Of a DNA stretch of 64,000 nt, positions 35,450 through 44,011 are shown in pieces. The DNA comes from Papilionanthe hookeriana x Papilionanthe teres. Lineage: Eukaryota > Streptophyta > Magnoliopsida > Asparagales > Orchidaceae. How positions within the stretch are numbered: the first letter of the stretch is position 1; each line of letters opens with the position of its first letter. Under the pieces are notes generated by a model, which was not told the DNA's origin, did no database searches, and saw only the letters and a program-made list of their open reading frames with translations. The DNA lies in the NCBI GenBank assembly GCA_022702705.1, contig CM040434.1, positions 21,991,771 to 22,055,770 of the forward strand, given 5' to 3'. A program made the translations under genes and the position numbers.

Positions 35450-36794
35450 TTAAATGAGAAATTCTCTGATGAACAGTTATATTTTATTCAAGGATTACAA
35501 ATGCCTTGGTATGCAGATATAGTTAACTATTTGGTTAGCAACATTTTACCATATGGATTAAATAGAAAATATATTAAGAAATTTAAGAATGATTCTAAAT
35601 CATCTATTTGGGAAAATCCTCATTTATTTAAACTAGGCAAAGATTCTGTGATTCGAAGATGTGTACCTTATGAAGAAACTTTTGCAATTATTCAAAAATG
35701 TCACGATTCTAAATTTTGAGGACACTTTGGAGTGGATAAAACTGCGTTTAAAATTTTAAATTCTGGGTTTTATTAGCCTACATTATTCAAAGATGTTAGA
35801 CATTATGTGAAAACTTGTGATGGATGTCAAAGAATGGGGAATATATCCAAAAAAGATGAAATGCCTCTAAGCTATATATTAGAAATTGAGATTTTTGCTG
35901 TATGGGGATTAGACTTTATGGGAGCTTTTATACCATCATATGGAAAGATTTATATTTTATTAGCAGTTGATTATATTTCAAAGTGGATTGAAGTTGTAGC
36001 TTTACCTAACTGTGATTCCAAAAGTGTTTCAAATTTTTTAAAGAAATTGATTTTTACAAGATTTGGAATGCCGAGGGTAATTATCACATATGGGGGAAGT
36101 CATTTCAGAAATATAAGAATTCAATCATTATTGGAAAAATCCAGAATTAAACATAGAATTGTAACTGCTTATCACCCACAAACAAGTCGAATGGCTGAAG
36201 TATCAAACAGAGAAATTAAAAGAATATTAGAGAAGACTGTTAATCCTAAAAGAACTAACTGGGTTAATAGACTTGATTCTGCATTATGGGCTTATAGAAC
36301 AGCTTATAAGACACCTATTGAAATGTTACCTTATCAGTTAGTTTATGGTAAACATTGTCACTTATCTGTTGAACTGGAACATAAAGCTTACTGGGTGATA
36401 AAGAAGTTTAATTATGATTGGAATGCTGTAGGAGAGAAACGACTATTACAACTGAATGAAATGGAAGAGATAAGAAATGAGTCCTATGAAAATGTAAAGA
36501 TTTATAAGGAAAAAAATGAATAAATTGCATAATAAAAAGATTTCAAGAAAAATATTTGAGCCTGGACAAGAAGTATTATTATATAATACTCGTTCAAGAC
36601 TTTTTCTTGGAAAATTAAGATCTAAATGGATGGGACTATTCATAATTGAGAAAGTACACCCTTATGGAGCTGTGGATATTAAAGATCCCAAGACGGGAAA
36701 AATATTTAAAGTTAATGAATTAAGATTGAAGCCTTATATGGGAAAAATGAAACTGATTTACAATGAGGCTTACGAGCTGAGTCTACCCGATTAA
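35450..36794 (+). pseudogene. Element C integrase, broken, with Asp-to-Tyr
   Basis: The HHCC zinc finger is spread over CHDSKF.GHFG and KTCDGCQR, with stops at 35717 (CGA to TGA) and 35774 (TGG to TAG). The core has WGLDFMGAF (first Asp), IITYGGSHF where D keeps IITDGE (36089-36091 now codes Tyr, so the second catalytic Asp is lost), and AEVSNREIKR (Glu). An extra A in a run near 36511 shifts the frame into 36516-36794, which holds the C-terminal KVHPYGAVDI and FKVNELRLKPY. The stop is at 36792. Confidence 0.85.
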
Positions 36795-36812
36795 AATAAC
36801 TGATTAGGTCGG

Positions 36813-36856
36813 GCTGACGACGTTAAACCAAGCCCTTTGTGGGAAGCAACCCATAT
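36813..36856 (+). ncRNA. Post-pol conserved block and hairpin, element C
   Basis: CTGACGACGTTAAACCAAGC is followed by TGTGGGAAGCAACCCATA, a 6-bp stem containing one G-U pair and loop AAGCAA. It begins about 20 bases after the integrase stop. See the same block in A, B and D. Confidence 0.65.
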
Positions 36857-36974
36857 GTGAATTGAATTTATCTCGTTCGATATGTGTGTGTTGATCACAC
36901 CATTTTAATAGACCTATTTTAAGACCGAAACTTTGTAAATTTGATGATAAGCAAAATGGAGTCAAACATAGTTC

Positions 36975-37073
36975 CGGTGCCTAGGCGCCTAAACTTGGCG
37001 CCTAAGCGCCAGCAAAACCTGTGTATCGATGGTCTGATGCCTAGGCGTCATATTTCGGCACCTAAGCGCCCTA
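36975..37073 (+). repeat. GC-palindrome pairs upstream of ORF3 copy 1, element C
   Basis: Two pairs: TGCCTAGGCGCC plus GGCGCCTAAGCGCC (36978-37011), and TGCCTAGGCGTC plus GGCACCTAAGCGCC (37037-37070). Members of a pair are separated by about seven bases (TAAACTT, ATATTTC). The same motif and pairing occurs in C's LTR and before ORF3 copy 2. Confidence 0.75.
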
Positions 37074-37221
37074 GTTACAGGTTTGTGCAAAAACCAAAAA
37101 TCTTCAGTTTTTCACCTGAATTCTTCCTCTAAACTACCCTATCTTCGTCCTCAATCCCTAAGAAACCCTAATTTCGTCCAGCACAACTCATTTTGGAAGA
37201 AAAAAGAGATGTTAAGAAGGA

Positions 37222-37590
37222 ATGGAGAGAGGAGGCAATGAGTTAAGAGATAAGACTTCTAAAATTCCTCAACCTTATTTCAATGGTTATGTTGCAACAA
37301 GTTTGGAGAAATTATTCAATCTTCTAGATAAGATTGTGGCAGAATTACTAAGTGTTGGAAATCGTCTACATGAGATGTATTACCAAATCGAGCACTTGGG
37401 ATGGCAGACGAAGCTTCAATTCGATCATATGACAGCCTTTCAAGATTCTCAAGTGACGATGTATGCGAAGAACAAATGGATTGACGAGAAGTTGGCTTCG
37501 AAATTTCCATGGGCTTTAATTTTCTACCAATGCGAGCCTAGCAATCGTGATTGCGAGAGGGATGGAAATTTAAAGTTTGGAGAAGAATAG
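37222..37590 (+). pseudogene. Element C ORF3 copy 1, C-terminal part only
   Basis: A 122-codon open frame. Its middle (AELLSVGNRLHEMYYQIEHL) aligns with D's first ORF3 copy C-terminal region (EVQNVMNSINNISDLFDHID): long amphipathic helices, probably coiled coil. The N-terminal plant-transposon domain seen in D (50042-49452) is absent. The ATG at 37222 opens the frame but nothing shows that it is used. Confidence 0.5.
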
Positions 37591-37982
37591 ATCGTTGGTG
37601 TGTTCTTGGTGTGATCGAGTCATGTTTTAGTGAGTCGAATATTTAGTTTGTGTGTTTGCTTTCATTGTTCAAAGTGTGTTGTTTGATTGTGAATTTGCTT
37701 TGAAATAGTGACGTTTGTGTTGTTTAATAAGAGTTGAACCTTGTTATAGTACTTTTCTATAATTTCTTGAGCTTGGAATGGAAAATTTTGAAATGAAATT
37801 GGAAGAGTTTGATTATATCTTGAGTTTGAATGTTGGTTCTATTTTATCATTTAAATTATTTGTGGAAATGTTTGGAAGTTAAAAATTGGAGTAATACTCT
37901 CATGTGAGTAATTAGAAGCCGAATTTGTTAAGTTTTGGTGGAAAATACAATTTTTAAATCGAATTTTTGGGAAGGCGAGTCT
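37591..37982 (+). other. Non-coding spacer between ORF3 copies, element C
   Basis: T-rich, no frame of interest; it separates the stop of copy 1 from the next GC-palindrome pair. Confidence 0.5.
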
Positions 37983-38022
37983 AGCACCTAGGCGCCAGAA
38001 TTCGGCGCCTAGGCGCCGGCTT
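37983..38022 (+). repeat. GC-palindrome pair upstream of ORF3 copy 2, element C
   Basis: GCACCTAGGCGCC, a spacer AGAATTC, then GGCGCCTAGGCGCC. It lies about 200 bases upstream of the second ORF3 start at 38225. Confidence 0.75.
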
Positions 38023-38224
38023 GGCCTGATCCCGAAATTTGGGCTTTTAAACTCACCGAAGCCATTAACGACGTCTAAGCTCCTTCTTCCTCCATTTTTC
38101 GCAAAATACATACCTAGGGATCAATTTTTAGGTCAGTTTTTTGAGTTTTTGAGCTCAAAATCACTCGATTTCTTCATCTCGAGGTCAGATCTACCTTCTA
38201 ATCCATTTATTTTTTATTTTCACC

Positions 38225-38923
38225 ATGGATTTTTCAACTTTTGAGCAAATCCAAAAATTTTGATTTTTGGAGTTTAATTCATGGAGTGATGTCACAAAGG
38301 ACAGAGCTATCCTCAACTACTGCATACAGAAGAGGAAGCCAATTGCTGTCAGGAGTATTATTTATGATTTTGTAGAGGCCAGTGCTTGTTCCAGCACTTC
38401 TGTGGGATTGGGATTCCCATCTATGATTTATTCTCTGTGCGAAAGTGCTGGAGTTGTTGCTGAGCTTTCATAGGAAAAGCTCAAGTCTACCAAACCCATT
38501 AGACGGGACACTGTTAGTATTTATGATCGACTTCGAGGTAAGAGTTCTACCGCACCCTCTAGGTCATTACCTCCTTCAGGTAGACCTTCTACTTATTGAC
38601 CCTCTACTTTTGCTGCTGAGCCACCATCAAGTTTTTGTGAAAATATGCATGATAAATTTATAGAGCAGCATAATATGTTACTTTTAACCCAGTGTAGAGT
38701 GGATACAATATATTTGAAAGTGGATCATCTTTCTGAGTACACCCAGAGGAAGAGTGATTTTGATGCAGAGTATTTTGAGACTCTTGTTAAATTCCTTAAG
38801 GGTGATCATTCAGTTCAGTTCCCGACCTGCCCTCGATTCTCACCATATGATTATTGCCAGAGTAAGAATGTAGATTTTTCCTTTGATGATGATGAGGATG
38901 AGGAGACTGCTAGTGATGAGTAG
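38225..38923 (+). pseudogene. Element C ORF3 copy 2, internally deleted
   Basis: An ATG at 38225 (MDFSTFEQIQKF) is followed by a stop, then VTKDRAILNYCIQKRKPIAV at 38290, equal to VTRDRVVLNFCIQNHRSINV in D copy 2, so the N-terminal domain was deleted. Further stops occur near 38470 and 38599. The C-terminal half (38645-38923) has LKVDHLSEYTQRKSDFDAEY and an acidic end DDDEDEETASDE. Diverged from copy 1, so this is an old duplication. Confidence 0.65.
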
Positions 38924-39410
38924 ATTTTTAAAATTTAGTAGTTGTGTTTTTATGTTATGTATTGTTAATGTGTTAGTTTTGGATGTATGTGATGATTTGT
39001 TTTTATGTTTGATGCACTGTTAATTTTAGTGTACTTTTGATTTTTAGAGTGTATTGATTCTGAGACACTTATTATTGTACTGATAATTCTTGGATTGTTA
39101 GAGTTTATTTCTGTAATGAGATGTTTTGTTTCTGTTTTAGTAAGTGATCAGTATACTTGTTTAGTTTAGTTATTTTTTGTTTAAAATTATTAAAAAAATT
39201 TTGTAGAAATTGATTCTGCTTACAAAAATTTTTCTATATATGCTTAAACATTTCTTTTATATTCATAAAAGGCATGTGTAGAAATAAAATTTTTCTTTCT
39301 AGGTTATTATTATTTTTTTATATATACTTAAAAAAATTCCTGGTAGAAATATGTTATTCTTTCTCTCATGCTTTAGAAATTTTCATGATTCATGTTTATA
39401 CCAAAACCGA

Positions 39411-39466
39411 AGTTTGGGGGAAGGGAAAATACTTTGAAATTTAAATATTATTTGTCCTTAATTACT
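39411..39466 (+). other. Internal polypurine tract and arm, element C
   Basis: AGTTTGGGGGAAGGGAAAA (39411-39429) is almost the same as the 3' polypurine tract at 40347. It is followed by ATTTGTCCTTAATTAC (39450-39465), complementary with a few mismatches to the arm at 40321-40340. Confidence 0.65.
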
Positions 39467-39794
39467 AATATTTTCTTTAAAAAGATTAACATAACCTAAG
39501 GAATGAAAATTTTATTTAAGATTACTTAAATTTTTGAATTTATAAATAACTTAGTAAACTTAACTAAAATTTTAATAATTTTGATTGTTTTTTGAATTAA
39601 ATTATTTAACTTAAAGAATAATAAGATTAAAATTTTTCTATTTATAGTAAAGAAAATTGTTTTTTTAAAATATTCGGGAATCAAGATTATTCTTTGAAAA
39701 AGAAAAGATTGAAATAATTTTTGAAAAAAACTTATTAAGAATGTCATATTTATTAAGTGAAAATGTACAAGTTTTTAAATATAAGTTAAGGATA

Positions 39795-40136
39795 GTGAAG
39801 TTCAAAATCATTAACAAGCTATCCAGATATAGTAATCCTCACAAGTTGTGAAAAGAGGGATTGAAAAATATCCTTAAAAAAAGAAAAAAAAACAAAAAAA
39901 AGCAAAAGAAAAGAAGAAGAAGAAAAGAGAAAAAAAAAAAGAAATATGAGGAGAAACTTGAGGAGATGCCTAATAAAAAATTGGCTTCACTTGAATTATC
40001 TTATAGGGAGAAAACTAATTACATTTTTAACTTAATTTTTATGTACAAGCATCCTTACTATAAAAGTTTTAATGAAAGTCTTTTTCTTGTAAATTATCTA
40101 TGTGACCTTAATATGATAAATTACAATTATTCTTGA
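39795..40136 (+). CDS. Candidate small basic ORF in the 3' domain, element C
   Basis: A block conserved in A, C and D reads KFKIINKLSRYSNPH in one frame (39797-39842) and is followed by a stop in C. Then an open frame from about 39861 (no ATG; begins TTG) runs 91 codons: an extremely lysine/arginine-rich stretch, then YEEKLEEMPNKKLASLELSY. The EEKLEE..(Y/N)(Q/K)KLASLE part is recognisable in A, B and D. Conservation could equally be at the RNA or DNA level (purine-rich), because the frame between the two parts is broken in C and D. Unknown family; coding status unproven. Confidence 0.3.
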
Positions 40137-40320
40137 AATAAATGAAAATTTTGAAGTCTTATGATTTAGTAGTTAAGTATTCTTTAAATTCTTAAAATTA
40201 ACCTTAATTAGTGAAAATTGGTTAATGATTTACTAGAGCATTTATAAAACAAAAAATTACAAAGAATCTTAAATATTTAAACTTCATTCTAGATGTTATA
40301 CATTTTATGTAATAAAAAGG

Positions 40321-40357
40321 GTTACTTGAGGACAAGTAACATTTATGTTTGGGGGAA
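40321..40357 (+). other. Pre-PPT hairpin and 3' polypurine tract, element C
   Basis: GTTACTTGAGGACAAGTAAC (40321-40340) is a perfect 8-bp inverted repeat around AGGA. Six bases later TGTTTGGGGGAA (40346-40357) is the polypurine tract, ending about two bases before the 3' LTR. Confidence 0.8.
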
Positions 40358-40359
40358 TT

Positions 40360-42167
40360 TTATCCACTTAAAATATACTTATTTTTATGCCTTATTTGTG
40401 ATTCAATTTTTAAGGATATTATGCTTTAATGAAAGGCATTTTATATTTTTGGATATAGGTGATGAAAAAAAGAGTTCAAGAAGGAAAAATGAGCAAAATA
40501 GAGCAAAAATAGAGCTAAAAAGCAAAGTTGCCAAAATTATAGGTCTGGCGCCTAGGCACCAGGATCCGGCGCCTAGGCGCTAGTTCGATACTAAAGCAGT
40601 TAAGATTTTTGACAACTTTGGGCAGTTATTTTGACGGTGTTAAGCGGTTATCAGACCAGAAGTTACTCCTGATACATAGGACATGTGATGCAATGCATCT
40701 GGACTCAGGAAAACGGTTTTAATCGCGAAGAGGTGCGAACCAAGGTGAACAGGTACGAAGATCTCCTTACGGAGACCGGAGCCTAGGCGACAGATCCCGG
40801 CTCCTAGGCGCCACAATTACTTTATAGAAGATTCATTGAATTTGGATAAAATTTGAAGAGGTGCCATAAGCAACCTATGGTCATTTTTGAAGCCCTATAA
40901 ATAGGAGACATTTCTACATAAAAGAGAGCTCTCCCCACGCCCGAAAATAGTTCAATAAAGCTCTCTCGCGCCCAAAAATATTTCTAGAGAGCCACCAAAT
41001 ATTCTTCTTAAGTATTTAGTGAGTTTATTTTAGTTTATTTTAGTTACTTTGAGTGTTACTACTCAATTCCTTGAGTAGTAAGTGAGAGTTTGTAAGAATT
41101 GATGCTGTTGAAGTCTTGTACTTTGCATTGGAGTCGGTAGGAGTCAAAGGATCACTTGAAGGAACAATTCAGATAAGTATTTGTAACTTGGTTCAAAGTT
41201 TTATAAATATGTCTTGTTGTTTTACGTCAATGTGTTCTGAGTAGTTACTTTTCTTTCTCCTTTCAACCATGAAAAAATAATAAAGATAATTTGATTTCGT
41301 TGGAGAAATTAAACTTAATTTTAAAAATTATTGTGATGATATTAAAATCTGATCTTAATTTACTTTTAAAGCGGCCATTTAAATCGTTAAAATCTGTTGA
41401 AGAATTCTGAGACCTAACCGGAGATGAGTTCTTAACTAGTAGATATCACATGAATCCTTGGGTAATCGAAGGTCATGTGCGGGTTATTCAAGGTGAAGTG
41501 AAAATAAATAGGAAAATATTATTTATTGGGCGTAGAATTAATTAGTTTTTAGAGTGACAGACAAAATTCTATTTATTTGGTTTATATAAAGGGAACATGT
41601 CACTAGTAGGGCCGACCATAGCCCCCCTTGGACATCTAGAAGTGTGAGTCAAGATTAACCCATTCTAATAATAATACATCATGAACCAATCTATAGATTA
41701 GTCAATGTTCTTTATACTATCGAGCGAAGGTGATGAATATGAATGTTTCTATTTGGCACAATACCATAATTTCAAGTTGTCCATGAATGATAGTTTTTAT
41801 GAAAAATCTTGGATTAGTTGAAAAGGAGAAAGTTATTTTATTTATACTTGCATAAACTTTTACTTTATTGTTACTTTACTTGCATATAGTAGAAATTTCA
41901 TAAAACTTAAAATCTGATTTTCGTAATGAAATAAAAATTATAATTACTTTTAATTTAAAAATCTATTAATTTCTAAAATTAATCTTCTCTGTGGGATCGA
42001 TAACAAGGACTCTAATAGAGCCCTGTATTACTTGATACAATACGTAAACTTGTGTAGTACCTCTAATGTGCAAAATATTTTCTAAAATTATATATTTATA
42101 TTTGCATACTACCCTTTGAAATATAAATTAAAGGATAAATTGTAGGCATAGTTATGGGTCGAGGTCA
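40360..42167 (+). repeat. Element C 3' LTR
   Basis: It runs from TTATCCACTTAA to GAGGTCA. Order: GATATTATGCTTTAATGAAA block, acceptor-like ATATAG (AG at 40457), GC-palindrome pair 1 (40546-40582) and pair 2 (40778-40812), TATA box (40895), leader, then the U5 block GTGGGATCGATAACAAGGAC (41992). About 640 bases near its start are missing from the 5' LTR. Confidence 0.85.
40895..40905 (+). promoter_or_regulatory. TATA box of element C LTR
   Basis: CTATAAATAGG, about 80 bases after the second GC-palindrome pair. Only the 3' LTR retains it, so any transcript would run out of the element rather than through it. Confidence 0.7.
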
Positions 42168-42825
42168 TCAGTGCATAAGAAAAGTCTATCTAATATAATT
42201 GGATTTTTTTTCTTCCTTTATATGTAACACATTGAAATCAATAAGGAAGATAACTTTTCCAGCTTAACTAAAACATCTTCTATAACTCCCTTAAGATAAC
42301 TGATCGATCGATCAGCAAGTTGAAGGGTTACAATGTTAGGAGGCACCTCTCATGATCCAAACCTTTTGAAGATAGACAGTGGCATAAGGTTTATACTAGC
42401 TCGTAAGTCATATAAAGCTTTTCCATAATATCTTTCTCTAATAGCAAAAGGGAAAGTATCCTTAAGCTTCCGAGGAAGCTTCTTCTGAATGATAACACTG
42501 TACTCCTCTCTAAACGCAATAGTCTTATAATCTCTATGCTTCCTCTTGTTAATAAGAATGTCTTTCATCAACAATACATAAATGAGCATTTGCTTTAAAA
42601 CCTCAACAAAAAAAATATTAAAAGTCAGATTCTTAAATACTTCCAAAATGTTTGGAGATTGTTGATCTAATTTTTTTTCCTAGATTCTTTAAGGAAATGG
42701 AGGTGGTGGTTTTTTTAAGTTAATCTTAGTTGGTAAGATTATTTTTTCTAAGTCTTTGGAAATATCTCCTATAGGTTTTTAGGTTCCAAGTTCTTTTTCA
42801 CCAACTCAAGATCTATCTGGACTAT
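42168..42825 (-). pseudogene. Element B, right part: gag end and protease
   Basis: Minus strand from 42825: DISKDLEKII, KPPPPFP, then the open frame 42646-42350 with NLTFNIFFVEVLKQM, RKLKDTFPFAIRERYYGKAL and YDLRASINLMPLSIFKRFGS. The protease motif is DLRA here rather than DLGA, which would break the active site. The sequence stops at the left end of element E (42826). The remaining gag and 5' LTR lie beyond the window. Confidence 0.8.
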
Positions 42826-44011
42826 TGATGCACAATAAATAAGTTTAATTTTTTGACATATACTTGATACTTATTTTTATGATATTGCACTTTAATGGAG
42901 GGTATTTTCATGTTTTGTTGTAGGTATGTTGATTTTCAGCATTTGAAGCAAAAAGGAAGAGTCAAATAAGGCATTTTTAGAAATTGCTCTGGCGCCGACG
43001 ACTCCAGGATGGGCGCCGACATCACTAGGATGGGCACCAGCGATGCCAGTATCCACAAAGGGTACAAAATCCAGACTGTGCTCTAGCGTCAATAATGCCA
43101 AAATGGTCACCAAAGGTGCCATTTGACATAGTAAGGGCACTGACGGCGCCAATGAATGTTATTGCAGTTTTATTTTGGCATATTCAAAGTATTGGGGTTA
43201 TTTTTTGAAGGTTACTTGAGGTATCTCTTGGGAAATTTGCCCCTACACTATATTAAAGTGCTTGAATGCTAAAAAAAGATGGTAGAAGATGTGTAGAAGG
43301 TGTGTAGAAGTGTGTAGAAGTCAGTGTAAGTGTAGAGAGTCGCTGTGGAGTCTTGTCTGGTGTGAGTACTAAGAGTGAAGTTTAGAGAGGGGTTTTCTCT
43401 AGAGTTGTAAGAGAGGAAGGAAACTGAGAGTTTTCTTCTTCCTTACTTTCTAAGAAAGAATTGAGTGTTTTTGTAAAGAGAGAAAGAGATTCAAAGGAAC
43501 TTCAAGGGATTTGCTTTGGGGAAGAGTTTCAAATAAGTTGTTTTTATTAATTGTTGTTTGTATGAATCTTCTTTTATATGTAAAATCCTTATTTTGTTAT
43601 ATCTTCCTAATGAACTCTGAGTATATTTCCTTGTCTTTCTCCTTACAATGAGATATGGTAAAATAAAGAGATAGATTGGATATGCAATTTAAATGTTAAA
43701 TACTTGTGATGACTTTACTCTTCATACTTCATTTACTTTTTGATCTAGCCAATTAAAATGTTAAAATTTATTATGAAAGGACTATGCGTTCTACAACAAA
43801 GTGAGAATATTCAATTCCACAAATGAGAATGTAGTCCATGGGGTTAAGTGAAAATAAATAGGGAAATATACTTTGTTGAGCATAGATTTGGAGATTTTTA
43901 GGGTGACAGACTAAAATTTCCAATTTGGTCCTAGTGTTTGAAAACTAAAGTGAGATTTAGCCCTCAGGTGAGAGGGAAGTGGGAGCTCTGGAGTGAGAGT
44001 CGGTATCCTCC
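42826..44011 (+). repeat. Element E 5' LTR, first part
   Basis: It carries the GATATTGCACTTTAATGGAG block, acceptor-like TTGTAG (AG at 42922), GC-rich motifs TGGCGCCGACGACTCC and TGGGCGCCGACATC (42990-43030) and TATA-like ACACTATATTAAAG (43253-43266). The leader is broken off at GGTATCCTCC, where element D begins. Confidence 0.85.
44007..44011 (+). repeat. Target duplication of element D, left (CCTCC)
   Basis: CCTCC at 44007-44011 and again at 57434-57438. Removing D and one copy restores GGTATCCTCCCAGCCTAAC, exactly the leader wording of element A's LTR (17035-17053). Confidence 0.95.

Larger units (their letters stand above)
30150..42167 (+). mobile_element. Element C: full-length Athila element nested in B
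   Basis: About 12 kb: 5' LTR, tRNA-Asp primer site, gag-protease-RT-RNase H-integrase, post-pol hairpin, two ORF3 copies each with a GC-palindrome pair upstream, 3' domain, polypurine tract and 3' LTR. Many premature stops, mostly C-to-T or G-to-A, inactivate it. Its 5' LTR lost about 640 bases including the TATA region. It split element B, which resumes at 42168. Confidence 0.9.

Noticed and set aside
36941..37132. 63-codon frame over C's palindrome pairs
   Set aside because: Starts and ends in non-coding spacer, and the equivalent stretch in D is not open in that frame.
42300..42315. Perfect palindrome CTGATCGATCGATCAG
   Set aside because: It lies in B's protease-coding sequence (antisense of LADRSIS), where related copies have similar non-palindromic codons, so it is a coding coincidence.
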